DNA from: Tissierellia bacterium
GTDB lineage: Bacteria; Bacillota; Clostridia; Tissierellales; Sedimentibacteraceae
NCBI GenBank assembly: GCA_028709465.1
Contig: JAQVWY010000002.1
Location: 16,589 to 80,588, forward strand
Direction of reading: 5' to 3'
Length of the DNA stretch: 64,000 bases
Part shown: positions 9,465 through 18,240 of the stretch, piece after piece
Position numbering within the stretch: position 1 is the stretch's first letter
Layout: every line of letters begins with the position of its first letter
Translations under genes and position numbers: made by a program
Notes under the pieces: model-generated
The model's input: the letters and a program-made list of their open reading frames with translations, nothing else
Database searches by the model: none
Told to the model about the DNA's origin: nothing

Positions 9465-9878
9465 ATTTCCTCCTAATAGCATGGTTTTAACGATATTTTT
9501 TCAGCATGCTCAATAATGAATTTTATTCAGCCTATGTTGATGTTGTTATAGAATATAAAAACGTTTTCAGCACTGCTATATATGTCGGTTATTTAATATG
9601 TCGGCTATTTATAATAAAAAATTAGAAAGAAAATAAAAAAATTGACAATTGTTCACATTGGTGATGACATTGGTGATGACAGGATGACAGTGGGGACGGT
9701 TCTTAGTGACAGCATTATTATATTAGTATTTTTTCAAGTAAACTATTTAGTATATAGTTTATTTATTTCAAACTGTCCCCAAATATACTCATAACTGGAA
9801 TAAATTCACATATAATTATAGTACAAATATTCTGATTTAGATTTTATTTATAATTATATAAAATTATGGGGGGATTTC
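9465..9878. other. Non-coding gap with repeats upstream of the chemoreceptor
   Basis: No coding frame with a ribosome binding site was found. The stretch holds a short direct repeat (TATGTCGG then TATTTAA / TATTTAT near 9580-9612), the repeat block at 9664-9712, and CAAACTGTCCCC near 9769-9780, probably a further repeat fragment. The first part should hold the chemoreceptor promoter and the last part the promoter of the gene at 9879. Confidence 0.5.
9664..9712. repeat. Dispersed GGGGACGGTTCT repeat, right copy
   Basis: TGATGACA-type units repeated three times lead into ATGACAGTGGGGACGGTTCT (9684-9703), the exact reverse complement of 7381-7400, and then TAGTGACAGC. Confidence 0.8.
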
Positions 9879-10403
9879 ATGTTTTCATTTAGTAAGAAGT
9901 TTTTTTTCGTATTAATAATAGTATTGATATTTTTATATGCATTTTTTAGAATTTCGTCTATAAACAGCGAAATTGGTGACAATCAAAATGTAACAGAAGA
10001 TGGAACTGTGGAAGAAAAGATTAAAACATTAGTTGAAAACTTTGGGGTAAATTTAAAGAATGTTTCCTTATTAGCGCCAAGAGAGGATTTAATCAAGAGT
10101 ATTGAAGAAAATTATTCCCAATTTGTTTCTGATGAATTATTGCAGCAATGGAAAAATGATCCACGTAGTGCTCCAGGTAGAGTTTCATCTAGCCCATGGC
10201 CTGAACGCATAGAAATCACTGATTTTGAAAAATTATCTAATGAAGAATATAATGTAACAGGAAGAATAGTTGAATTAACAAGTCAAGAGGTTACTCATGG
10301 AGGTATTGCAGCAGTAAGACCTATAAAATTATCTGTTAAGAAAATAGGCGATAAGTGGCTTATAAACAGTATTACAGTAGGAAAATATGAAGAAATTAAT
10401 TGA
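9879..10403 (+). CDS. Membrane-anchored or exported protein, unknown
   Basis: 174 residues starting at ATG 9879 behind GGGGGG. An N-terminal hydrophobic segment (about residues 8-25, no lipobox) is followed by a soluble domain. The end of the protein, with RPIKLSVKKIGDKWLINSI, has the form of NTF2-like or DUF4829-type domains in which the last strand reads xKxxxxWLIxxI. I recall similar proteins in other Clostridia but no assigned function. Single gene. Confidence 0.6.
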   Translation: MFSFSKKFFFVLIIVLIFLYAFFRISSINSEIGDNQNVTEDGTVEEKIKTLVENFGVNLKNVSLLAPREDLIKSIEENYSQFVSDELLQQWKNDPRSAPGRVSSSPWPERIEITDFEKLSNEEYNVTGRIVELTSQEVTHGGIAAVRPIKLSVKKIGDKWLINSITVGKYEEIN

Positions 10404-10426
10404 ATAATTAATTTCTTATAAAAATT

Positions 10427-10514
10427 GGGGCTGTTGAGTTAGTAATAATTAGCTTGTCAGTGATTCTTCAATGAGGTTCATGATGACGGGAATATACTTA
10501 ATTAAACAGCCCCA
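10427..10514. repeat. Long-loop inverted repeat (GGGGCTGTT / AACAGCCCC)
   Basis: GGGGCTGTT at 10427-10435 and AACAGCCCC at 10506-10514 enclose about 70 bp that includes GATTCTTCA and GATGACGG, similar to the dispersed repeats at 18187 and 21249. It lies between convergent genes and could act as a terminator or be an inserted repeat element. There is no clear T-run. Confidence 0.45.
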
Positions 10515-10520
10515 GTAATT

Positions 10521-11351
10521 TCAACAATTTCCTTCAAATACATAATTGAGTGATTCTCTTGCAATGTCAGCTAGCTTATAAATTTGGCTGACTTTTGTAG
10601 CTTTTTTGTCCTTCATGTGATATTGAGGAAAAAACCTTGATATATGGAGAGGTATATCTTTATTTATTGTAGCTATGAATTTTGATAAACTTCGTATTTC
10701 TTCTTCACTATCATTTTCCCCTGGAATTATTAATGTTGTAATTTCTACATGGCAATTTTTGGATGTAAGCTTAATGAAATTTTTTACGGTTTCAAAATCT
10801 CCGCCTATTTTATTATAAAATTCATCTGTAAATCCTTTTAAGTCTATATTTAAAGCATCAATGTAATGTAAAAGTTCTATCATAGGTTCTTCACAAAAGC
10901 ATCCGTTTGTTACTACAACATTTTTTAAATTGTTTTTTCTTGCTAATATTGCGCAGTCTTTTACAAATTCATATCCTATGAGAGGTTCGTTGTAAGTGTA
11001 AGCTATTCCTATGTTACCTTCTGGAATTAAATCCAAAGCAATATTTATTAAATCTTCTGGTTTTGCAATTTTGGTTCTAGCTTCGCTCTTTCCTATCATT
11101 GATATTTCATGATTCTGGCAAAATGAACATTTTAAATTGCAGCCAAAACTTCCTACAGATAAGATTTTGCTTTCTGGATAGAAATGTATTAGTGGTTTCT
11201 TTTCTATGGGATCTAGAGCAATGCTGGTTATCATACCATAATTAATTGCTTTTATAATTCCCCCTATATTAGATCTTCCTTTGCATAATCCTATTTGATT
11301 TTCGCCTAATTTGCAATAATGAGGGCATAATTTACATTCAATCTTGTTCAT
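10521..11351 (-). CDS. amrS: AmmeMemoRadiSam system radical SAM enzyme
   Basis: 276 residues from ATG 11351. The N terminus has four cysteines (CKLCPHYC and GLCKGR), followed by the radical SAM motif CNLKCSFC near residue 73 (C-x3-C-x2-C for the 4Fe-4S cluster), then GIAYTYNEP and DIDLKGF-like motifs as in pyruvate-formate-lyase-activating-type enzymes. This fits the radical SAM member of the AmmeMemoRadiSam system, whose substrate is not something I can state. The start overlaps the stop of the partner gene by 4 bp, so the two are translated together. Confidence 0.88.
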   Translation of the reverse strand: MNKIECKLCPHYCKLGENQIGLCKGRSNIGGIIKAINYGMITSIALDPIEKKPLIHFYPESKILSVGSFGCNLKCSFCQNHEISMIGKSEARTKIAKPEDLINIALDLIPEGNIGIAYTYNEPLIGYEFVKDCAILARKNNLKNVVVTNGCFCEEPMIELLHYIDALNIDLKGFTDEFYNKIGGDFETVKNFIKLTSKNCHVEITTLIIPGENDSEEEIRSLSKFIATINKDIPLHISRFFPQYHMKDKKATKVSQIYKLADIARESLNYVFEGNC

Positions 11352-12733
11352 TTGTGTCTAACAACCTCAAATCTTTCCATTGAATATTTTTGGTTAGGAG
11401 TTATATCTGCTTTTTTAAGCGCTATGAAAACCTGTTCCTCTGCTGTATTTATGCCATCTAAATTTGGTAAAAGCAATCCTTTTTTTCTTCCAAATGATAC
11501 AATTACTCCATATTTTTTAGGATTAAGTTCATTTATTGAATTAATTGATTCAGACTCTTTCAGTACATCAACAGAATATTCTAATTTACTTAGCTCTTTT
11601 TTGCTTACTGGATAAAATCTTGGATCTTCTAATCCAGCACTTACTGCATTTTGGATAATTTCTTCTGCAACAGAATTAGTTGTTGGTGATGTTGTTCCAA
11701 TGCACCCTCTTAACTGTCCATTCATTTTCAAGGATACAAATACTCCTGCTTTTTCATTGAGCATTTCATTTGGAAGGTCATTAGGAATATTAAGTATTTT
11801 GTTGTGATTTAAATAATATTCCAATGATTTTCTCGCTAAAGCAACATAATCATCTTCAGTTGACATTATATTTTGTAATCTAGCTGCTTCAATTTTTTCA
11901 AATATTTCCCCAATATGCCTATTTTCATCTTCACCTATTACTTGAAAAGATGCAACAGCGTAACCGACGCCAAAGGGTCCTTCATAAGATAACAGCTCTG
12001 AATTAACTTCCATTCCATCTAAGGCACCCGCCATTATTATGAAAGAGCGAAGGCCACATTCAGCAGCAATTTCACAAAACTCCTCATTAAGTGTTAAAAA
12101 ATGAAGAAAATCACCTTTATCAATAGCTTCTGTAACACCTTTATCAAATATGGGACCTTCTTCTGTAAAACCATAGGGACCTTCGTCTTTAAGCATATGA
12201 GATAAATCTCCGCTTGCAATAAAAACAATTTTTCTTTTTAATTTTTCAGCTGTTTCTTTTATGCATTTACCAAAATTATAATGATCAATAAAAGACAAAC
12301 CAGAAATGGATATTCGGACAATTTTATAATCTTTATAATATTGATTTATAAAATGAAGAGGAATCATTGTTCCATGGTCTAAATGACTTTTCTTTTCTCC
12401 TAAGGTACCTGCAGGCAGTTCTTTTTTTTCTGCAAGCGCTGAAAGTTTACTTACAAATTCAGTATCATATTCAGCTTCAAAATAAATATTAGGTTCTCCA
12501 AATTCTTTAAAATCACCTTTAGCCTTTTCCCCTGGTGAAATATGAATATAATCAGAATACATTATAGAATGGGGAGTAGCAATAATAATTGTATCAGGTT
12601 TTATTTCTCCTATTTGTTTTGCAATATAATTATAAGCTTTTATTGTTTTTTCAATTTTTAATTCCTGTCCTCTCCCAATTTTGGGAATTATAAGGGGTGG
12701 ATGTGGAACAATATAAGTAGTTATTATGGACAT
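11348..12733 (-). CDS. AmmeMemoRadiSam protein: LigB/Memo-like domain fused to AMMECR1
   Basis: 461 residues from ATG 12733 behind AAGGAAGAT. Residues 1-265 form a class III extradiol-dioxygenase (LigB/Memo-like) domain: VPHPPLIIP, ATPHS, LDHGTMIPLHF, IASGDLSHM and YEGPFGVGYAVAS. Residues 285-461 are an AMMECR1 domain with GVFVSLKMNGQLRGCIGT and ALEDPRF-like LEDPRF. Elsewhere these are often separate proteins; the fusion supplies two parts of the three-part AmmeMemoRadiSam system, and the overlapping downstream gene supplies the third. The acidic/histidine metal ligands look intact. Biochemical role not established as far as I know. Confidence 0.88.
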   Translation of the reverse strand: MSIITTYIVPHPPLIIPKIGRGQELKIEKTIKAYNYIAKQIGEIKPDTIIIATPHSIMYSDYIHISPGEKAKGDFKEFGEPNIYFEAEYDTEFVSKLSALAEKKELPAGTLGEKKSHLDHGTMIPLHFINQYYKDYKIVRISISGLSFIDHYNFGKCIKETAEKLKRKIVFIASGDLSHMLKDEGPYGFTEEGPIFDKGVTEAIDKGDFLHFLTLNEEFCEIAAECGLRSFIIMAGALDGMEVNSELLSYEGPFGVGYAVASFQVIGEDENRHIGEIFEKIEAARLQNIMSTEDDYVALARKSLEYYLNHNKILNIPNDLPNEMLNEKAGVFVSLKMNGQLRGCIGTTSPTTNSVAEEIIQNAVSAGLEDPRFYPVSKKELSKLEYSVDVLKESESINSINELNPKKYGVIVSFGRKKGLLLPNLDGINTAEEQVFIALKKADITPNQKYSMERFEVVRHK

Positions 12734-13030
12734 TTTTTATCTTCCTTTCTTTAAGATTTGAATAATTAGCGGGGTAATTGTCTAGCAATCTTAGTATATA
12801 TATTTTCATTAATTACATTATATATTCAATTGAAAAAATATACAATTAGTTTTACTGACATAAATAGACTCGTTAGGGTGTCTTTATTTTAATCTCTTTT
12901 TTTCAGTTAAAAATTTTAAAACCTATATAGTTGATAAATCTTATGATGCAGTTATTTATCATATTTTGCATTTTACTTTTTTCTTCAATAATTGTATAAT
13001 TGTAACATTATTATAATTTGAGGTGAGAAA

Positions 13031-13789
13031 TTGGAAGCCATATATAAAAAAAAGTATACGATACAAGGTATTGAAGTGGATTTTAGACAACAGTTAAAAT
13101 TAAGCTCATTGTTTATCTATTTGCAGGATATGGCCACTGAACATGCTATAAAACTTGGTGTTGGAAGAAATGTAACACAAGATAAGTATGGTGTTGTTTG
13201 GGTTTTAATACGTTCGAGAGTTGATGTAATCAGATATCCTAAAATTGGAGAAAATATTACAATTGAAACATGGCCGAATCAGCCTGGTAAATTAGAGTTT
13301 GAAAGAAACTTTTTTGTGTATGACAATGAAAATAATATTATTGCCAAGTCGATTAGTTCATGGGTTCTAATTGACTTTAACACAAGAAAATTAAAAAGAA
13401 GTAGCTTGATTGAGCCAAACTTTCCTTCATCAGGCAGAGATAACGCAATTGATTGTCAGCTTGGGAAACTTAAATCTAAAGGAAGTTTAAATATAGAATA
13501 CAGGAAAACTGTTGGATATAGCGACATAGATGTAAATGAACATTTAAATAATGCGAAATATATAGATTATATAATGGACTGTTTCAGTATGGAAAAACAT
13601 AAGAAATACTTTGTAAAATCTATAGAAATTGATTATATCCATGAAGCACTGCCTGGAGATACTATTATTTTAAAATCAGATTTAACAGATGTTGACCAAG
13701 ATATAATTTATATTGAAGGGGTCAATGATAATACAAATAAGACATCATTTAAATCACAAATACTAATTGCAAGGTCAGATGTACTTTAA
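13031..13789 (+). CDS. Acyl-ACP thioesterase family protein
   Basis: 252 residues from TTG 13031, with GAGGTGAG just upstream. Two hot-dog folds as in the acyl-ACP thioesterase family: first domain with LFIYLQDMATEHA, WVLIRSRV and SWVLIDF, second with YSDIDVNEHLNNAKYIDY, which holds the catalytic Asn/His region of the family. It hydrolyses acyl-acyl carrier protein to free fatty acid in the cytoplasm. It is a single gene with no lipid genes near it, so chain-length preference and role are open. Confidence 0.88.
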   Translation: MEAIYKKKYTIQGIEVDFRQQLKLSSLFIYLQDMATEHAIKLGVGRNVTQDKYGVVWVLIRSRVDVIRYPKIGENITIETWPNQPGKLEFERNFFVYDNENNIIAKSISSWVLIDFNTRKLKRSSLIEPNFPSSGRDNAIDCQLGKLKSKGSLNIEYRKTVGYSDIDVNEHLNNAKYIDYIMDCFSMEKHKKYFVKSIEIDYIHEALPGDTIILKSDLTDVDQDIIYIEGVNDNTNKTSFKSQILIARSDVL

Positions 13790-13801
13790 TTATTACAAGA
13801 A

Positions 13802-13837
13802 GCTCCTTTGATTGATAAATTTTTCAATCAATGGAGC
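13802..13837. terminator. Hairpin between convergent genes
   Basis: GCTCCTTTGATTGA pairs with TCAATCAATGGAGC (14 bp, one mismatch). It lies between the convergent thioesterase and cyclodeaminase genes. T-runs are poor on both sides, so its strength is uncertain. Confidence 0.55.
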
Positions 13838-13847
13838 ACTCCGATAA

Positions 13848-14900
13848 TTATAGAGGTACTTTTGTACCAATACCCATTTCAAGGGCTTTGGAAAAAATTG
13901 CTTTGCCCATTACAATATCATTTACAGAAATACCAATGTTACTGCTTACAATTAATTCGTCTTTACTTGTACGTCCAGGATGCAATCCAGCCAACACTTC
14001 GCCTGTTTCACAAGTAATGTCTGCTAATCCATCTGGGAAATAACCCATACCTTCAAATAATTTATGTTCATCAATGCTATCTACAATGTATTTATCAGCA
14101 ATTCTGCATATTTCAGGATCCCACAAAGTATTTAAGTCGCAAGGAAGAATTGTTTGACCTTTTTTTACCCATTCTTTTTTTACAACTTTCAAAGGTTCTA
14201 ATAGAATAATAGTAGCAGAACTTAATACTTCGCAATTATTAACTAATTCTTCTGGACTTACTGTTTTTATTATAGGAATATCAACATCATTTTTAACTTC
14301 TTCAATAAGTGAATCCATTCTTTCGCTGCGTATATCATAAATATATATTCTTTCTAATTGTTTTAATGTTTTTACAATAAATCTAACATGTTCAGTACCT
14401 TGAACTCCAGCACCAAACATTCCAAATGTTTTTGCATCAGGATGTAATGCAGCTGCTGCAAGTGCTGTTACAGCAGGTGTACGCATAGCTGTTATCCAAG
14501 CAGAGTCCATAACTGCAATGGGAACACCTGTCATTATATCGTTTACAATTAAAAGACCAGTTGTTTGAGGAAGGCTATATTCTACAGGATTTCTTGGGAA
14601 ACACTCAATCCATTTTATACCACATGCAAGATTATTGGGAACGTATGCAGGCATCGCATGAAAAAACACATCAGAAAAAGGATGAATCCCAATTTTAGCT
14701 GGCATTTCATATTCTTTTTTACCATGAGCTGTCATTGCTTGAAAAACTAATTCTAATGTTTCATCAATATTTGGTCCTACCTTGATACATTCCTCTTGTG
14801 TAAGCCAGAGAATTTCTTTTCCTAAATTCAATTTGCTTTTAAAATACTCATGATCTTTATTAAATGATTCTAACTGTAATTTTGTAGCTACATAAGCCAT
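13848..14900 (-). CDS. Ornithine cyclodeaminase / mu-crystallin family protein
   Basis: 350 residues from ATG 14900 behind AGGAGGTTT. The NAD(P)-binding site GMFGAGVQGTEHVRF near residue 184 and the substrate region (MPAKIGIHP, MDSAWITAMRT) match the ornithine cyclodeaminase/mu-crystallin family. It most resembles the subgroup that databases label tyramine oxidase subunit B, a name I would not trust for function. Enzymes here may be cyclodeaminases, imine reductases or amino-acid dehydrogenases. It is divergent from an XRE regulator 218 bp away, which probably controls it. Confidence 0.8.
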   Translation of the reverse strand: MAYVATKLQLESFNKDHEYFKSKLNLGKEILWLTQEECIKVGPNIDETLELVFQAMTAHGKKEYEMPAKIGIHPFSDVFFHAMPAYVPNNLACGIKWIECFPRNPVEYSLPQTTGLLIVNDIMTGVPIAVMDSAWITAMRTPAVTALAAAALHPDAKTFGMFGAGVQGTEHVRFIVKTLKQLERIYIYDIRSERMDSLIEEVKNDVDIPIIKTVSPEELVNNCEVLSSATIILLEPLKVVKKEWVKKGQTILPCDLNTLWDPEICRIADKYIVDSIDEHKLFEGMGYFPDGLADITCETGEVLAGLHPGRTSKDELIVSSNIGISVNDIVMGKAIFSKALEMGIGTKVPL

Positions 14901-15118
14901 AATTAAACCTCCTAAAATATTTTTTAGTGATTCATTTTTATCATATTTTAACTATTTTTTCAAATTCAGAGCTATATCGTATAACGAAACAATATATCAA
15001 AAAGTAAATTCTTAATAGACAAATGTTTAGAATTTTATTATAATATATATAATTCTACTTATAATACTTTGTTTTTATTTGTCTGTATATTATTACGAAA
15101 CCCTCCGAGGTGATAAAA

Positions 15119-15838
15119 ATGTTTTCTATCAGTAAACAAATCGGTAGCAAAATAAGATCCTTTCGAAAGTCGAAAGGATTGTCCGCACAACAACTGGGTA
15201 ATTTAATATGTAAAAGCAAGGCAACTGTATGTAAATATGAGAGTGGAGAAATCACCATAGATATCAATACATTGTATGACATTGCCACCGCCCTTAATAT
15301 AGAAGTTCAACAGTTGCTATATGATATTTGTATACAATCTGAAGAAAAAAATTTCTTTCGTAACTCCCACGGTTTTTTTTCCAGTCAGCGTCAATATTAT
15401 TCATATTTTTATGATGGCAGAAACAATACTATTAATCGTTCTGTACTTGATTTTGAGCAAAATGAAAAAGAAATAAGTGTAGCTTTATATATGAATGTTT
15501 CTGATTATAAAAATTACACAAATTGTGAATATTCTTATTGGGGGAAACTTGAGGAGAATGAAACTAGTTCAAATATTTTTATGCGTAATCAGGATACACC
15601 AATAGAACGGATTGCAATTGTTATTTTAAGCCCGTTCAGAAACTGTAACGAGTTATATGGTATAATGTCAGGTATTTCTGACAGACCGTTTATGCCTATT
15701 GCTTTAAAAATGTTGTTTTCTAAAACTCCTCTTGAACTAGATGAAAAATTACTTCAGAAGTTGAAATTATCAAAGGAAGACATAAATAATATTAAAAGAT
15801 ACAATATGTTATCTATTATAAATCAAGTTCTATATTAA
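15119..15838 (+). CDS. XRE-family transcriptional regulator
   Basis: 239 residues from ATG 15119, 5 nt after GAGGTGA. An N-terminal helix-turn-helix (residues 5-64: IGSKIRSFRKSKGLSAQQLG, then SKATVCKYESGEITIDINTLYDIA) is complete. The remaining 170 residues form a C-terminal domain that I do not recognise and that may bind an effector. It is transcribed away from the cyclodeaminase-family gene, so local control of that gene and itself is the simplest idea. Confidence 0.85.
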   Translation: MFSISKQIGSKIRSFRKSKGLSAQQLGNLICKSKATVCKYESGEITIDINTLYDIATALNIEVQQLLYDICIQSEEKNFFRNSHGFFSSQRQYYSYFYDGRNNTINRSVLDFEQNEKEISVALYMNVSDYKNYTNCEYSYWGKLEENETSSNIFMRNQDTPIERIAIVILSPFRNCNELYGIMSGISDRPFMPIALKMLFSKTPLELDEKLLQKLKLSKEDINNIKRYNMLSIINQVLY

Positions 15839-15892
15839 TAGAATATTATATTTTATTTTAACTTTAATAATAATGTGCCTTGGACCTTTATA

Positions 15893-15920
15893 GCCGTCAT
15901 TGAAACTATGACGGTTTTTT
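15893..15920 (+). terminator. Terminator after the XRE regulator
   Basis: GCCGTCAT / ATGACGGT stem with loop TGAAACT, followed by TTTTTT. Confidence 0.85.
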
Positions 15921-16017
15921 AATCAAAAATATACGAACATATGTTTGACAAGATTCTATCTGTTTGATATAATTAATTATCAATATAAAAATTATTAATT
16001 ATAAACAATGGTGGTTT

Positions 16018-17265
16018 ATGGATGACAATATATTTGAAAAATTAAAAATTTTATCTGATGCTGCAAAGTATGATGTATCTTGTGTTTCAAGTGGAGTTGA
16101 TAGAAAGAATAATACAGTTGGCAGTATTGGTAATGCAGCGGCCTGTGGTATTTGTCATACTTGGTCAGCTGATGGAAGGTGTATATCCTTGCTTAAAATT
16201 CTACTTACTAATGACTGTATATATGATTGTAAATATTGTATGAATAGAGTTACTAATCCAACGAATAGGGCAACTTTTACACCTGAAGAAGTTGCTGAAT
16301 TAACCATACAGTTTTACAGAAGGAATTATATTGAAGGATTATTTTTAAGTTCAGCCGTAGAAAAAAGTCCAGATTATACTATGGAGAATTTATACAGGGT
16401 ATTGTATCTTTTAAGATATAAATATAACTTTTGGGGATATGTTCATGTTAAAGGCATTCCCGGAGCAAGCAATGATTTGATTCAAAAAACTGGTATGCTT
16501 GCCGATAGAATGAGTGTAAATATTGAGCTTCCAACAAGGGAGAGTTTGAGTTTATTGGCTCCTCAAAAGAAAGTTGAAAATCTTCTTAAACCTATGGCAT
16601 TGATAAATCATGAAATCTCAAGAACTATAGATGACAAAAAACATTTTAGCAATACACCTCGTTTTGTACCTGGAGGGCAGTCTACTCAAATGATAATTGG
16701 AGCAACTCCTGACAATGATAAAACTATTTTAAATTTATCACAAAATTTGTATGATAGATTTAATATGAAGCGAGTATTTTTTTCTGCTTACATACCTGTT
16801 ATTTCTGCCCCAAATTTACCAGCAATAAGCACAATGCCTCCTATGTTAAGGGAGCATAGACTTTATCAAGCTGATTGGCTCATGCGTTTTTATTATTTCA
16901 AATCCGAGGAGTTATTCACGGAAACAGAACCAAATCTAGATTTAGAATTTGACCCGAAAATGATGTTTGCTTTAAGGAATATGGATAAATTCCCAATAGA
17001 AATAAATAAGGCTTCCTATGAAGAATTGTTAAGAATTCCTGGGTTAGGGGTTACAAGCGCTCAAAGAATTATTAGGGAGAGAAAAAATGCAGAACTTTCA
17101 TATGATTCTCTGAGAAAAATGAGAACTGTTTTAAAACGAGCTAAATATTTTATTACAGTTAAGGGTAAATATTACGGAAATATCAATTTCGATCCTGATA
17201 GAATAAAAGACGAAGTGAGGCAACAAGAAATTCAAAAACAAATAAGTATTTTTGATTTAGTATAA
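16018..17265 (+). CDS. Putative DNA modification/repair radical SAM protein (TIGR03916 type)
   Basis: 415 residues from ATG 16018 behind GGTGG. The radical SAM motif CIYDCKYC lies near residue 67 and is preceded by several cysteines (CGICHTWSADGRC). The C terminus has a helix-hairpin-helix, INKASYEELLRIPGLGV near residue 328, the kind that binds DNA non-specifically. This matches the family often found next to a uracil-DNA-glycosylase-linked protein. The downstream gene is its usual partner, 36 bp away. Substrate and reaction are not known to me; a role in DNA modification or repair is inferred from domains and family linkage. Confidence 0.88.
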   Translation: MDDNIFEKLKILSDAAKYDVSCVSSGVDRKNNTVGSIGNAAACGICHTWSADGRCISLLKILLTNDCIYDCKYCMNRVTNPTNRATFTPEEVAELTIQFYRRNYIEGLFLSSAVEKSPDYTMENLYRVLYLLRYKYNFWGYVHVKGIPGASNDLIQKTGMLADRMSVNIELPTRESLSLLAPQKKVENLLKPMALINHEISRTIDDKKHFSNTPRFVPGGQSTQMIIGATPDNDKTILNLSQNLYDRFNMKRVFFSAYIPVISAPNLPAISTMPPMLREHRLYQADWLMRFYYFKSEELFTETEPNLDLEFDPKMMFALRNMDKFPIEINKASYEELLRIPGLGVTSAQRIIRERKNAELSYDSLRKMRTVLKRAKYFITVKGKYYGNINFDPDRIKDEVRQQEIQKQISIFDLV

Positions 17266-17301
17266 TCTTAAATAAGTATAAAATAAGTTTAGGATAAAAT
17301 T

Positions 17302-18030
17302 ATGGATTATTTATATGATGGAACTTTTGAAGGTTTATTAACATGTATTTATTATCATTATAAAAAAGAAAAAGCGACCGGGATTTTTGAAGTAAAAAGT
17401 TATCAGCAGTCATTGATAAATGATTTTGAAAGAATAGAAACTGATGCTAACAAGGCAAAAATTGTTTCGAATGCTATAGTAAATAAAATTTCAAGAGAGG
17501 CATATGTACACATATATTATTGTTATTTATCAAGTAATGAACAAAAAGAAATTATAATTCTCGATTTTTTGATATTTGCTTTTAAATATGGTAATAATAC
17601 TATGAATTTTTATTCTCATGAAAAAGTGCTTCCAATAAATGAAATTAGTTTGAAGGTATCTCGAGAGGTTCATAAATTCCTTGGTATTCTTCGTTTTTCT
17701 GATATAGAGGGAATACTATATGCTAAATTTTCACCAGATCATGACATATTAGTACTATTGATTGAGCATTTTGCAGACAGGTATAAATATGAAAAATTTA
17801 TGATACATGACCAAAGACGTAATAAAGCAATAATTTATGATAATGATTTATGGCAGATGATAGATGTTGATGTTATTAATGAATTAGAGTATTCTCAAAA
17901 TGAAAAATTAATACAGGATTTGTGGAAGCAATACTTTACTAATATGGCAATTAAGGAAAGAAAAAATACTAATCTTCAATTTCAATTTGTTCCAGCAAGA
18001 TATAGAAAAAACATGACTGAATTTCATTAA
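17302..18030 (+). CDS. TIGR03915/DUF4130 family putative DNA metabolism protein
   Basis: 242 residues from ATG 17302. The signature YLYDGTFEGLLTCIYYHY at the N terminus, with the HKFLGILRFSDIEGILYAKFSPDHDI segment near 130 and FADRY near 154, is typical of DUF4130 (TIGR03915). Such proteins accompany the TIGR03916 radical SAM protein and in some species carry a fused uracil-DNA-glycosylase domain. Here the protein ends after DUF4130 and no glycosylase gene is nearby. Likely translated from the same mRNA as the upstream gene. Confidence 0.88.
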   Translation: MDYLYDGTFEGLLTCIYYHYKKEKATGIFEVKSYQQSLINDFERIETDANKAKIVSNAIVNKISREAYVHIYYCYLSSNEQKEIIILDFLIFAFKYGNNTMNFYSHEKVLPINEISLKVSREVHKFLGILRFSDIEGILYAKFSPDHDILVLLIEHFADRYKYEKFMIHDQRRNKAIIYDNDLWQMIDVDVINELEYSQNEKLIQDLWKQYFTNMAIKERKNTNLQFQFVPARYRKNMTEFH

Positions 18031-18091
18031 TTAGGATAAAATTTATCTTTCATATTTTATATTATTCTATCATACCTATTAATAAGAACCC

Positions 18092-18156
18092 ACCCATCAA
18101 CGCAATCAAAGACTGCTATGGGTCTTGGGAGCCTTGTTGTTACAAAATAAAGACCC
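18092..18156 (+). other. Candidate structured region with competing helices
   Basis: ACCCAT 18092-18097 can pair with ATGGGT 18118-18123, while GGGTCTT 18120-18126 can pair with AAGACCC 18150-18156, which in turn is the left arm of the hairpin at 18149-18172. The helices exclude each other, as in attenuators. No recognised RNA family. It lies between two convergent genes, so it may simply be two overlapping terminators. Confidence 0.35.
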
Positions 18157-18172
18157 GAATATTTGGGCCTTT
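18149..18172 (-). terminator. Terminator of the CAP-domain gene
   Basis: AAAGACCCGAA / TTTGGGCCTTT hairpin (one mismatch, one G-U). On the minus strand it is followed by a T-rich TTTATTTTG tract, and it lies about 70 bp after the CAP gene stop. Confidence 0.6.
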
Positions 18173-18186
18173 ATCCTATGAATGAG

Positions 18187-18206
18187 ATTCTTCAGGCTAC
18201 ACCTTC
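18187..18206 (-). repeat. Dispersed repeat, copy 1
   Basis: The reverse complement GAAGGTGTAGCCTGAAGAAT is identical to 21249-21268. Flanking bases (TTCAGAATGACA) belong to the widespread type of repeat that reads TGTCATTCTGA...GAAGAATCT. Confidence 0.75.
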
Positions 18207-18240
18207 AGAATGACATATAAAGTGACATATAAAGTTATGT

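Noticed and set aside
12858..12890. Terminator-like AATAGAC...GTCTTTATTTT before the thioesterase
   Set aside because: The stem is short and imperfect, and no plus-strand gene precedes it.
13802..14043. Two plus-strand open frames at the end of the cyclodeaminase gene
   Set aside because: They are antisense shadows of a well-supported gene and lack ribosome binding sites.
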